NCBI GenBank assembly: GCA_035353615.1
Contig: DAOPZY010000012.1
Coordinates: forward strand, 14,640 to 78,639
Source of the DNA: CAXXOK01 sp035353615
GTDB taxonomy: Bacteria; Bacillota; Clostridia; Christensenellales; Aristaeellaceae
Reading direction: 5' to 3'
DNA length: 64,000 bases
Position numbers and translations under genes: made by a program. Of this stretch, positions 17,215 to 25,440 are shown one piece after another; the stretch's first letter is position 1; each line of letters begins with the position of its first letter. The notes under the pieces were generated by a model. That model was not told the DNA's origin. It ran no database searches and worked only from the letters and a program-made list of their open reading frames with translations.

Positions 17215-18879
17215 ATGGAAAACAACCGGAAAACCGATACGACCGGCTGCGCGACGGACAGCGCAACGGATATGCTCATCCTGAAAAACTGCGACTATCT
17301 CAACGTATTTACCTCGCAGTGGATGCACGGCGATATCGCCATCCGTGGCAACCGTATCGTAGGCGTCGGGAACTACAGCGGCGAACGGGAAATCGACTTT
17401 GCGGGCAAAACCTGCGTGCCCGGCCTGATGGATGGGCACATCCACCTGGAAAGCACCATGATGACCCCGCGGGAGTTTGCGCGGGTTGCCGTGGCCCACG
17501 GCACCACGGCCGTGGTCGCCGACCCGCACGAGATTGCCAATGTGCTTGGCGCGGCGGGGGTGGACTACATATTGCGGGCCAGCGAAAACCTGCCCCTGCA
17601 TGTTTTTTTGATGGCGCCTTCCTGCGTGCCGTCCTCCCCGTTTGATGAAAGCGGCGAGGCGCTCAATCATGAGGCGATCGCCCCGTTGCTGGCCAACCCA
17701 CGGGTGCTGGGGCTGGCGGAAATGATGAATGTTCCCGGCACGCTATCGGGGGATGCCGACGTGATGAACAAAATCACCGAAGCCCACCGGTTACACAAAA
17801 AAATCGACGGGCACGCGCCCGGTCTGACCGGGCATGCTCTGCAAGCCTATATCGCCGCAGGCATACAGACCGATCATGAGTGTTCCACGCTGGACGAAGC
17901 CATGGAGAAACTTTCGCTGGGGCAATGGATCATGATCCGGGAGGGTTCCGCCGCCCGCAACCTGCAGGCCCTGTTGCCGCTTTTCAGCAGCCCATACTGC
18001 AACCGTTGCCTGCTGGTTACCGATGACAAGCACCCGGGGGATTTGCTCCAATTGGGGCACATCGATCACATGGTTCGCAAGGCAATCTCGCTGGGAGTGG
18101 ACAGCGCCATCGCCTACACCATGGCATCGTGGAATGCCGCGCAATGCTTCGGCCTGAGCGGCATGGGCGCCATCGCCCCCGGGTATGCGGCGGACATCGT
18201 TGTGCTCAATGACGTTGCGACAGCCGCGATCCATTCGGTTTATCAAAACGGCGAACTGGTTACGCCTGCCCGCTTTACCGGCGGCGATACGCCCCTGCCC
18301 GCGTCCTCCTTTAACATGGCGCCGGTAACGCGGGAAACCTTCGCGCTGCGGGATGCGAAAATCATCGGGTTGGTGCCCGGCGAATTGCTGACCACCGACG
18401 AAGGGCCCGCCACGGCCGTTCAGCCGGACAAGGACATTGTCAAGTTGGCCGTGATCGAACGGCATCACGGCAGCGGGCACGTGGGCAAAGCCTACCTGAA
18501 AGGGTACGGCTTAAAAACAGGCGCGATTGCCACAAGCGTTGCGCACGACGCGCACAACCTGATTGTCGCGGGCGTTTCCGACGCGGATATGGCGCTGGCG
18601 GCCAACGCGGTTGCCGATATGCAGGGGGGCATCGTGGTTGTGCAAAACGGAAGCGTGCTCGCCTCCCTGCCGCTGCCCATTGCCGGGCTGATGTCCCCCG
18701 AACCGGCCGGGAAGGTGCACGAAGCGTTGACCCTTCTGATGGAACATGCTTTTGAGCTGGGCGTTTCCCGGCAGATTGACCCGTTTATGACGCTTTCGTT
18801 TGTAAGCCTGCCGGTGATCCCAACGCTTCGGCTGACCACCTACGGCGTTGTGGACACGGCGGCGCAGGTGCTGCTGTAA
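17215..18879 (+). CDS. ade: Adenine deaminase (AdeC type)
   Basis: 554 residues, amidohydrolase superfamily, normal for the family. Metal ligands are in PGLMDGHIHLESTMMTP near residue 70, the active site segments are VADPHEIANVLG, DGHAPGLTG near residue 200 and TDHECSTLDEA, and LLVTDDKHPGDL carries the late Asp. The C-terminal adenine deaminase domain has VIERHHGSGHVGKAYLKGYG and TSVAHDAHNLIVAG. It converts adenine to hypoxanthine and ammonia in purine salvage, often Mn- or Fe-dependent. Start chosen at an ATG behind GGAGGAGG. It is divergent from a nucleoside importer, which supports a shared salvage role. Confidence 0.95.
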   Translation: MENNRKTDTTGCATDSATDMLILKNCDYLNVFTSQWMHGDIAIRGNRIVGVGNYSGEREIDFAGKTCVPGLMDGHIHLESTMMTPREFARVAVAHGTTAVVADPHEIANVLGAAGVDYILRASENLPLHVFLMAPSCVPSSPFDESGEALNHEAIAPLLANPRVLGLAEMMNVPGTLSGDADVMNKITEAHRLHKKIDGHAPGLTGHALQAYIAAGIQTDHECSTLDEAMEKLSLGQWIMIREGSAARNLQALLPLFSSPYCNRCLLVTDDKHPGDLLQLGHIDHMVRKAISLGVDSAIAYTMASWNAAQCFGLSGMGAIAPGYAADIVVLNDVATAAIHSVYQNGELVTPARFTGGDTPLPASSFNMAPVTRETFALRDAKIIGLVPGELLTTDEGPATAVQPDKDIVKLAVIERHHGSGHVGKAYLKGYGLKTGAIATSVAHDAHNLIVAGVSDADMALAANAVADMQGGIVVVQNGSVLASLPLPIAGLMSPEPAGKVHEALTLLMEHAFELGVSRQIDPFMTLSFVSLPVIPTLRLTTYGVVDTAAQVLL

Positions 18880-18928
18880 ACAGGCCGGGCAACTAAAAGG
18901 CAAGGGAAAAACCAGGCGACTCCTTTGC

Positions 18929-18952
18929 AGCCGGGATTGCAGCCGGCTTTTT
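18929..18952 (+). terminator. Rho-independent terminator after adenine deaminase
   Basis: AGCCGG pairs with CCGGCT over an 8-base loop, followed by TTTTT. Confidence 0.75.
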
Positions 18953-18959
18953 GCGCAAC

Positions 18960-19350
18960 CCCCGTATGGCATACGCGCGGGGTCGCTTGCTTCCGAAAAC
19001 CTCCATCCCGAGCGCATGCTGCCTTCGCGTGCCCGGCACGGTGAGTTCGGGTTATCGCAAAACTGCACTTGATCCCTTCATGCGCCGCCCTCGCGCGAAA
19101 GCGCAGGGTGACGCGCTAGCGGGGGCAAATCAGCGCCTATGCGCATATGCTGCCTCCGCGTAAAAACGCAGGGCAGCACATGCGATTCGGGCATCGTAAC
19201 AGAAGGGTACGGTGAGGCGTTAGCGCGTATGCCATTTTCGCGCGCAAAAAACACAGGGCTAAACGGTCGCGCAGGGCGATGGAAAGGCGAGATCAGCGTT
19301 CGCACAAACGCTCTTTGCGTCGCGATACAAAATATGGTATGCGCGCCCTT
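18960..19350. other. Noncoding stretch with three diverged hairpin units
   Basis: About 390 bp without a credible gene. Three related small hairpins occur in series: CCCTCGCGCGAAAGCGCAGGG (its core CGCGAAAGCG near 19095), CTGCCTCCGCGTAAAAACGC continuing to GCAG near 19150, and a weaker TTCGCGCGCAAAAAACAC near 19240. The units share GCGCAT or ATGC borders. This may be a decayed repeat array or an RNA; nothing known is recognised. Confidence 0.35.
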
Positions 19351-19409
19351 GGCGAAACGCTAATTTGTAAATTTTCTTTACCTTCCCCCTTCAAACTGCA
19401 AAAAAGGCA

Positions 19410-19438
19410 TTGCTCAACATGGAAACCTATGGTATAAT
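19410..19438 (+). promoter_or_regulatory. Strong promoter of the rpsM-rpoA-rplQ operon
   Basis: TTGCTC, 17 bases, TATAAT, preceded by an A-rich stretch with TTTCTTTACC that could act as an UP-type element. Transcription would begin about 230 bases upstream of rpsM. Confidence 0.8.
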
Positions 19439-19444
19439 TCGGAA

Positions 19445-19673
19445 GTTAGACTAGGCGACGAGCCATGGGCGGCTGCGTGTGCGCGAATGCGCATGCGACC
19501 ATGGGCGTGCCATCGGTCTATCAACGTTGACAAAGCGTGTATGAACTCCGGTTCCAATGCGCGCGGGGTCTTGGGTGGCGCTTCGCACCTCTACGCGACG
19601 CACGCCAATGACAAGAGACCCTCAGCCCAAGAGGGCACGGTTCCCTTACATTCAATGGAGGTGTAACACACAC
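19445..19673 (+). promoter_or_regulatory. Structured leader of the alpha-operon, possible ribosomal protein autoregulatory RNA
   Basis: The 230-base untranslated leader can form several stems: CGTGTGCGC/GCGCATGCG (near 19474-19497) enclosed by repeated CCATGG segments, GGTG-GCG/CGC-ACC near 19575, and a longer closing pairing GGTCTTG with CAAGAGACC around it. The long structured leader before rpsM resembles in principle the S4-controlled leaders known from other bacteria, but I do not recognise an Rfam family. GGAGGTG lies nine bases before the rpsM ATG. Confidence 0.45.
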
Positions 19674-20051
19674 ATGGCACGTATTGCGGGCGTTGACCTG
19701 CCCAGAGAAAAACGTGTGGAAATCGGGCTTACCTACATCTTTGGCATCGGCCTCAAGACTTCCCAGAAGATTCTGACCGATACCGAAATCAGCCCCGATA
19801 CCCGCATCAAGGACCTAACCGAACAGGAAGTCAGCAAGCTTCGTGATTACATCGAGCACAACGTGAAGGTGGAAGGTGATCTGCGCCGCGATGTGTCCCT
19901 GAACATCAAGCGGTTGATCGAAATCGGCAGCTATCGCGGGGTGCGTCACCGTCGCGGTTTGCCGGTACGCGGACAGAAAACCAAAACAAACGCCCGTACC
20001 CGCAAGGGCCCGAAGCGCACCATCGCCGGCAAGAAAAAGGCCGCGAAGTAA
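19674..20051 (+). CDS. rpsM: 30S ribosomal protein S13 (uS13)
   Basis: 125 residues. Start MARIAGVDLPREKRVEIGLT and C-terminal GVRHRRGLPVRGQKTKTNAR then TRKGPKRTIAGKKKAAK are canonical for bacterial S13, a head protein contacting the 50S subunit and tRNAs. It opens the operon rpsM-rpsK-rpsD-rpoA-rplQ. In most Bacillota infA and rpmJ precede rpsM; here they are absent and a long leader with a strong promoter takes their place. Confidence 0.98.
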   Translation: MARIAGVDLPREKRVEIGLTYIFGIGLKTSQKILTDTEISPDTRIKDLTEQEVSKLRDYIEHNVKVEGDLRRDVSLNIKRLIEIGSYRGVRHRRGLPVRGQKTKTNARTRKGPKRTIAGKKKAAK

Positions 20052-20092
20052 AGCTTACACGATTGCTTATGTAGCATGGAGGGATGAACAAA

Positions 20093-20494
20093 ATGGCACC
20101 CAAACAAAAGCTGAAGAAGGTAGCGCGCAAGCGTCGTGAAAAGAAGCTCGTCGAGCGCGGCGCGGCGCATATTCGTTCTTCCTTTAACAACACCATCGTA
20201 ACCCTGACCGACACCAACGGCAACGCCCTGTCCTGGGCCAGCGCCGGCGGGCTCGGTTTCCGCGGCAGCAAAAAGTCCACGCCGTTTGCCGCCCAGATGG
20301 CCGCCGAAACCGCGGCCAAGGCCGCCATGGAGTTTGGCCTCAAAACGGTCGAAGTCTATGTCAAAGGCCCTGGATCCGGGCGTGAAGCCGCGATCCGCAG
20401 CCTGCAGGCCGCCGGTTTGGAAGTCAACATGATTAAAGACGTTACACCCATTCCGCACAACGGCTGCCGTCCGCCCAAGCGTAGAAGAGTGTAA
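20093..20494 (+). CDS. rpsK: 30S ribosomal protein S11 (uS11)
   Basis: 133 residues from the ATG nine bases after GGAGGG; an ATG three codons earlier overlaps that site and is less likely. HIRSSFNNTIVTLTDTNGNA, GFRGSKKSTPFAAQMAAE and the terminal DVTPIPHNGCRPPKRRRV are canonical. It binds 16S rRNA in the platform near the Shine-Dalgarno helix. Confidence 0.98.
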   Translation: MAPKQKLKKVARKRREKKLVERGAAHIRSSFNNTIVTLTDTNGNALSWASAGGLGFRGSKKSTPFAAQMAAETAAKAAMEFGLKTVEVYVKGPGSGREAAIRSLQAAGLEVNMIKDVTPIPHNGCRPPKRRRV

Positions 20495-20517
20495 GGAAAT
20501 CGAGGAGGTACAAGATT

Positions 20518-21144
20518 ATGGCAAGATATACCGATTCCGTATGCCGTATGTGCCGCCGCGAGGGCACCAAGCTCTTCCTGAAGGGTGACAAGTGCTTCTC
20601 CGCCAAGTGCGCGCAAACGACCCGCCCGACCCCTCCGGGTCAGCATGGTCAGGCGCGCGCCCGCAAGGCATCTGAATATGGCACGCAGTTGCGTGAAAAA
20701 CAAAAAGCCCGCCGTGCATATGGCCTGATGGAAGGCCAGTTCCGCCGCACGTTTACCAAGGCGGAAGGCATGAAGGGTATCACTGGCGACAACCTGCTTT
20801 CCCTGTTGGAGCGTCGGTTGGATAACGTTGTGTACCGCAGCGGTCTGGCTTCCAGCCGCGCGCAGGCCCGGCAGTTTGTATGCCACGGCCTGATGACCGT
20901 CAATGGCAAGAAGGTGGATATCCCCTCCTTCACAACCAAGGTCGGCGATGTAATCAGCGTCCGTGCCAACAGCCGGGACATTGAACACTTCAAGATTGTT
21001 AAGGAAGGCGTCAACCGCGTGATCCCCAAGTGGCTCACCACTACCGCCGCCGACCTGACCACCACCGTTAACGCTCTGCCGCAGCGCGATGATGTGGATC
21101 TGACGTTGCAGGAGAACATGATCGTCGAGTTCTACTCTCGTTAG
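20518..21144 (+). CDS. rpsD: 30S ribosomal protein S4 (uS4), zinc-knuckle form
   Basis: 208 residues. An N-terminal four-Cys zinc site (Cys9, Cys12, Cys26, Cys31) marks the C+ form of S4. The S4 RNA-binding domain runs through RRLDNVVYRSGLASSRAQAR with a following VNGKKVDIPS. It nucleates 30S assembly on 16S rRNA and is the best candidate for a feedback regulator of this operon through the rpsM leader, as known in other bacteria. Confidence 0.98.
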   Translation: MARYTDSVCRMCRREGTKLFLKGDKCFSAKCAQTTRPTPPGQHGQARARKASEYGTQLREKQKARRAYGLMEGQFRRTFTKAEGMKGITGDNLLSLLERRLDNVVYRSGLASSRAQARQFVCHGLMTVNGKKVDIPSFTTKVGDVISVRANSRDIEHFKIVKEGVNRVIPKWLTTTAADLTTTVNALPQRDDVDLTLQENMIVEFYSR

Positions 21145-21197
21145 GCTTGAGGCTCATCTCCCTCAACCAACCGGCTTGAAACAGGAGGGTAAACCCA

Positions 21198-22142
21198 ATG
21201 ATCGAAATCGAAAAAGCGCGGATCGAATGCGTGGAAATGAGCGCCGACAACACGTTTGGCAGGTTTGTCGTCGAACCTCTGGAACGCGGATTTGGCAACA
21301 CGCTGGGTAATGCGCTTCGCCGCGTATTGCTAAGCTCCCTGCCGGGCGCTGCCGTTACGAGCATCCACATCGAAGGGATTCAGCATGAGTTCACCACCGT
21401 GCCCGGCGTTGTCGAGGACGTAACGGAAATCATACTCAATCTCAAGCAGCTGTCCTTCAAAATGTTCGCGGATCAACCCAAAACCGTCTTTGTGGACGTG
21501 AAGGGTCCGTGCGAGCTGAAGGCCGGCGATATCCCCCTGGATGATGAGATGGAAATGGTTGATACCGAGCTGCATATCGCAACCCTTAACGCAGACGCGC
21601 ACTTGCAAATGACGCTGACGGTGGACAAGGGGCGCGGCTATGTGAGCGCCGACAAGAATAAGTCGCCGAATACCCCGATCGGCGTGATTCCGATTGATTC
21701 CATTTTCACCCCCATTCGCAAGGTCAACTACACCATCGAAGATACCCGCGTAGGGCAGATTACGGACTACGACAAACTGACGTTGGATGTATGGACCAAC
21801 GGCACCGTTATGCCGGACGAAGCCATTTCCACCGCCGCCAAGATCCTCACCGAGCACCTGAGCCTGTTTGTGAGCCTCACCGATCAGGTAATGCCCATCG
21901 CGTTTACCGATCAGGAGGACGACAAAAAGGAAAAGGTTCTCGAAATGACCATCGAGGAACTGGACCTGAGCGTACGTGCCTACAACTGCCTCAAACGCGC
22001 CGGCATCAACACCGTGGCGGAGCTTGTGCAACGCAATCAGGAAGACATGATGAAGGTTCGCAACCTTGGCCGCAAGAGTCTGGAAGAGGTCGAGCAGAAG
22101 CTTGAAGCCCTCAACCTATCGCTCCGGCCCAGCGACGAGTAA
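21198..22142 (+). CDS. rpoA: RNA polymerase alpha subunit
   Basis: 314 residues, normal. The assembly domain has EPLERGFGNTLGNALRRVLL and SSLPGAAVTSIHIEG; the C-terminal domain (about residues 245-310) has LDLSVRAYNCLKRAGINTVA, then ELVQRNQEDMMKVRNLGRKS, which contacts UP elements and regulators. Ribosome binding site AGGAGGG. Translation order S4-alpha-L17 is the standard bacterial arrangement. Confidence 0.98.
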   Translation: MIEIEKARIECVEMSADNTFGRFVVEPLERGFGNTLGNALRRVLLSSLPGAAVTSIHIEGIQHEFTTVPGVVEDVTEIILNLKQLSFKMFADQPKTVFVDVKGPCELKAGDIPLDDEMEMVDTELHIATLNADAHLQMTLTVDKGRGYVSADKNKSPNTPIGVIPIDSIFTPIRKVNYTIEDTRVGQITDYDKLTLDVWTNGTVMPDEAISTAAKILTEHLSLFVSLTDQVMPIAFTDQEDDKKEKVLEMTIEELDLSVRAYNCLKRAGINTVAELVQRNQEDMMKVRNLGRKSLEEVEQKLEALNLSLRPSDE

Positions 22143-22206
22143 CGAAATTCCGCTTGCTCCACGCTGACGGAGCCAAGCGAGCAGTCCGACTAAGGAGGAA
22201 ACCGAC

Positions 22207-22716
22207 ATGGCACAACGCAAACTGGGCCGCACTGCCGATCAGCGCAAAGCGCTGATTCGCAATCAGGTGACCAACCTGATCTGGTACGGCCGCATCGAAA
22301 CGACGGAAGCCCGCGCCAAAGAGGTGCGCCGCGCCGCCGAGCGTTTGATCACATTGGCCATCAGCGAGTGTGACAACACCGTTGAAACCACAAAGGAAAC
22401 CCATAACGAAAAGGGTCAGTTGACGACCCTGACCGTAACCAACGACGCGGCTTCCAAGCTTGCCGCCCGCCGTATCATGCTGAGCTACCTGTACGAGCTC
22501 AAAGATATGCCGAAAAAGGGCGAGGATAAGTTTGACTACAAAGAGCGCACCACGGGTGTGAAATACCCGGTTGTAGAAAAGCTGTTCCGCGAATACGGCC
22601 CCAAGTTTAAAAAGCGCAACACCGATAAGCAGTGCAGCGGCGGTTATACGCGCATGTACAAACTCGGGCCTCGCCGCGGCGACGCCGCCGAAATGTGCCT
22701 GATCGAAATCGTGTAA
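22207..22716 (+). CDS. rplQ: 50S ribosomal protein L17 (bL17), extended form
   Basis: 169 residues, longer than the about 115-130 of most bacteria. The core MAQRKLGRTADQRKALIRNQ, ETTEARAKEVRRAAERLITL and terminal GGYTRMYKLGPRRGDAAEM are canonical; extra residues lie in the middle, around ETHNEKGQLTTLTVTN and KKGEDKFDYKERTTGVKYPV. Such insertions occur in some Clostridia. Last gene of the operon, followed by a strong terminator. Confidence 0.96.
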   Translation: MAQRKLGRTADQRKALIRNQVTNLIWYGRIETTEARAKEVRRAAERLITLAISECDNTVETTKETHNEKGQLTTLTVTNDAASKLAARRIMLSYLYELKDMPKKGEDKFDYKERTTGVKYPVVEKLFREYGPKFKKRNTDKQCSGGYTRMYKLGPRRGDAAEMCLIEIV

Positions 22717-22725
22717 CGCAAAAGC

Positions 22726-22762
22726 AAAAAGACCTCCCGCCGGAAGACGGGAGGTCTTTTTT
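22726..22762 (+). terminator. Rho-independent terminator of the rpsM operon
   Basis: GACCTCCCG pairs with CGGGAGGTC across an 8-base loop, flanked by five A and followed by six T. Confidence 0.95.
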
Positions 22763-22792
22763 ACATTGCACCGAAACAGGCGTTCGCCATCC

Positions 22793-22821
22793 TTGTCAAC
22801 CTGCCCATTTTCTGGTATGAT
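22793..22821 (+). promoter_or_regulatory. Promoter of lspA and the pseudouridine synthase gene
   Basis: TTGTCA, 17 bases, TATGAT, about 95 bases before the lspA start. Confidence 0.7.
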
Positions 22822-22919
22822 ACTGCCATGCGTCCAACAGATGCTGGCTTTCCGCACGTGACGGACAGCTGTTTGGCGGTTGATTTTAGCCCATTAAAAC
22901 TAGTGCCGGAGGGGAAAAC

Positions 22920-23417
22920 ATGTTGGTTTGGATCATGGCCGCGACCGTATTTGTGCTGGACCGGGCAGCAAAGATTTTTTCGCTGGCAAACCTGCCCGGA
23001 GGCGCGCACACCGTGCTGTTGCCCGGGGTGCTGGAGTTGCGGCTGATGCACAATCAGGGCCTCGCGCTGGGCCTTTTATCCGGATATACGCTGCTGAACC
23101 TAATCCTGCCTGTGGTTGTGGTCATCGTTGGGTGGTTGGCCCTGCGGCGGTATCGCACAACGCGTTTTACCCGTGCGGCTGTGGGACTGGTGATCGGCGG
23201 CTTTCTTGGCAATTTGTTTGATCGGCTGTCCATGGGGTTTGTGACGGATATGATCTATTTCCCATGGATGCCCTGGTACATTTGCAATCTAGCGGATATT
23301 GCCATTTGCGTCGGCGTGGCCCTGCTGGCATTCAGCCTGCTTTTTCGGGCGCGCGACTGGCAATTGAAAACGGAGGCGAAAGCGGATGAGCCCCATCACC
23401 CTGACAGCGCCCGGTAA
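22920..23417 (+). CDS. lspA: Lipoprotein signal peptidase (signal peptidase II)
   Basis: 165 residues with four membrane helices. The two catalytic Asp are visible: Asp110 in GFVTDMIYF and Asp126 in CNLADIAICVG, with the upstream motif GNLFDRL. The N-terminal motif around LDRAAKIFS replaces the more usual DQxxK, which is a mild divergence. It cleaves diacylglyceryl-modified prolipoproteins in the membrane. Start ATG five bases after GGAGGGG. It overlaps the next gene by 32 bases, so the two are coupled; the lspA-rluD pairing is common in Bacillota. Confidence 0.92.
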   Translation: MLVWIMAATVFVLDRAAKIFSLANLPGGAHTVLLPGVLELRLMHNQGLALGLLSGYTLLNLILPVVVVIVGWLALRRYRTTRFTRAAVGLVIGGFLGNLFDRLSMGFVTDMIYFPWMPWYICNLADIAICVGVALLAFSLLFRARDWQLKTEAKADEPHHPDSAR

Positions 23418-24330
23418 TAAGCGGCTGGATTTGCTGATTGCCGAGGGCTGCGCCATCACCCGTTCGCAAGCCGCCCGATGGATCGAAGCCGGCGTGTGCA
23501 TGGCAAACGGCAGAGCGCTCAGCAAAGCGGGCGAAATTCTCAAAGCGGGCGTTGCGATTGAGATTACTCCACCGCAAGCAAAGGACCTCAGCGTTTGTAA
23601 AGAGGACATCCCCTTGCAGTTTCTGTATCAGGATGCGGACCTGGCGGCCATCAACAAGCCCTGCGGCATGGTGGTGCACCCGGCCAACGGCAACGAGAGC
23701 GGCACGCTGGTGAACGCCCTGCTGTTTGCGCTGGATGACCTGTCCGGGATCGGCGGCGTGCGGCGGCCGGGGATTGTGCATCGACTGGATAAAGACACCA
23801 GCGGCGTGATCCTGATTGCCAAAAATGACGCGGCGCACCTGAGCCTGAGCCGCCAGCTAAAAGACCATACCATGGAAAAGCACTACCTTGCGGTGGTGGA
23901 AGGCAACCTGAAGGAACCTCGGGGAAGGATCGACCTACCGATTGGCCGAAGCGAACGGGACCGGAAAAAAATGGCCGTAACCCGTGACGGGCGGTCGGCT
24001 CAAACCGAGTGGGTGCTGCTGGAAAACATGCGCGATTCCGCGCTGATCGACGTGCGCATTTTAACCGGCCGTACCCATCAAATTCGCGTGCATATGCAAA
24101 GCATCGGCCACCCTGTGGCCGGCGATCCGATTTACGGCCTGCGCAATGGCGTGCGGGTTCCCCGGCTCATGCTCCACGCGCATACGCTCGCCTTCACGCA
24201 CCCGCGCACAGGGGATCGCCTTCGGGTTGAAGCCCCTTTGCCGCCGCCGTTTGAAGCCGCGCTCCGTAAACTGCGGTTGGAACCGGACAGACCCTTGACG
24301 TTGGAGGTACCGCTGGGCAAAACTGACTGA
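23386..24330 (+). CDS. RluD-family rRNA pseudouridine synthase
   Basis: 314 residues. An N-terminal S4-like domain (KRLDLLIAEGCAITRSQAAR, then WIEAGVCMANGRAL) precedes the catalytic domain with PGIVHRLDKDTSGVILIAKN near residue 130 carrying the catalytic Asp, and the uridine-binding segment LTGRTHQIRVHMQSIGHPV. It probably modifies large-subunit rRNA around helix 69, as RluD does, though closely related paralogues exist (another at 41965). An SD-like GGAGGCGAAAG lies within lspA. Confidence 0.92.
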   Translation: MSPITLTAPGNKRLDLLIAEGCAITRSQAARWIEAGVCMANGRALSKAGEILKAGVAIEITPPQAKDLSVCKEDIPLQFLYQDADLAAINKPCGMVVHPANGNESGTLVNALLFALDDLSGIGGVRRPGIVHRLDKDTSGVILIAKNDAAHLSLSRQLKDHTMEKHYLAVVEGNLKEPRGRIDLPIGRSERDRKKMAVTRDGRSAQTEWVLLENMRDSALIDVRILTGRTHQIRVHMQSIGHPVAGDPIYGLRNGVRVPRLMLHAHTLAFTHPRTGDRLRVEAPLPPPFEAALRKLRLEPDRPLTLEVPLGKTD

Positions 24331-24354
24331 AACGCAAGCTGATGCGCGTGCCAA

Positions 24355-24580
24355 TGAGAGTTGAGACTACCCCTCGCTTCGATTCGAGCGTAGCCCAGAC
24401 CGTTGACAACCCGAATGAAGTTCATAAGCCGCACCCCATTGTGCCTACGGTTCTCGTGGCGCTTCCGTTGAATGGGTTGCCACATAAGCCCTCCGGCGGG
24501 CATGTGCTTTGCCCCTGCATCCCACAAGGGCTTTGCCATTGACCCATTACGCTGCGGCGAGGGTTTTTCTGCTATCTGAG
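24355..24580 (+). repeat. Dispersed intergenic repeat, copy 5 (forward, diverged)
   Basis: Shares with the family the closing block CACAAGGGCTTTGCCATTGA then CGCTGCGGCGAGG, and shares with copy 6 a long upstream block CGTTGACAACCCGAATGAAG, TTCATAAGCC, TGAATGGGTTGCC and GCCCTCCGGCG. The remaining bases up to 24726 carry no recognisable gene. Confidence 0.6.
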
Positions 24581-24726
24581 CGAAATCGCTGGAGATTATT
24601 CAACGGCTGCTCTGAAACCTTCGTCGGTGAAAATTCGATCATCCGCGTCTGTCGTCATCTCTGAGGTTCTACTTTGGATTATGCTTAGCGAAAGCGCCGC
24701 ATTGCGCCTTCCGTTATCCACATTGC

Positions 24727-25311
24727 TCACAGTGGCATCCGCTTTGTGGAATCGGGATCCGGTTCCGATCCCATTACCGCCAATTGCGTAACCGTGCGCC
24801 AATTACGGGCTGTTGCGTCGGGAAAGAGCTTAGCGATGCGTATCGCCGTTTTGGAAAGCCTTACGCTCCGCAGGCTCAGCAGGTACAGTTCCCGCGCGCC
24901 GGTCTTAAAAACATCGCCAGCTTCCGCATCCCGCGCCAAAACCTCCAAAGCCTTCCGATCGGGCGCGGATGCCAAAAAGTAAACGTGCAGGTGCTCCACA
25001 TCCGGATCGGCTGTCTCCGCCTGCGAAATCGCCTCCGCGCCAAAGGGAAGTTCCTCCGCCACACGGCGCATATCCGCTGAATTGCGAACCACCACGCCGC
25101 ACTCAAAACCGACGGTTTCCGCGAGGGCAGTTTTCAGTTTTTCACACAGCTCCGCTTCCGATAATTCCGTATCCACAACCGCATTACCGCTTTGCAGATA
25201 TGTCCGGATGTCTGTGCAGCCAATCGCGGCAAGCATATTTGCCAGATCGGCCATTCTGATCCGCTTGGTATGGCCGACATTGACTCCCCGCAATAAAATA
25301 ATCCACCGCAT
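24727..25311 (-). CDS. DUF1697 protein
   Basis: 194 residues from MRWIILLRGVNVGHTKRIRM, which has GGGAGG nine bases upstream; the longer frame adds 11 unsupported residues. The family hallmarks are visible: the N-terminal LLRGVNVG, TYLQSGNAVVDTE near residue 45, HVYFLASAPD, and the C-terminal DATARNWRTVTQLAVMG. The fold is ferredoxin-like; no biochemical function is established. It and the GntR gene beside it lie between inverted copies of the dispersed repeat. Confidence 0.88.
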   Translation of the reverse strand: MRWIILLRGVNVGHTKRIRMADLANMLAAIGCTDIRTYLQSGNAVVDTELSEAELCEKLKTALAETVGFECGVVVRNSADMRRVAEELPFGAEAISQAETADPDVEHLHVYFLASAPDRKALEVLARDAEAGDVFKTGARELYLLSLRSVRLSKTAIRIAKLFPDATARNWRTVTQLAVMGSEPDPDSTKRMPL

Positions 25312-25440
25312 TGGCTCATGCCTCCCAAGACCGCAGATTGGCACCCTCGTATACTACTATGCAACGCTTGATTTTCATGTACAAAATCGGTAGGCGCAAC
25401 CGGCGACGCGGCCCGCTTGTGACGGCTTGGAACGCAGGGG

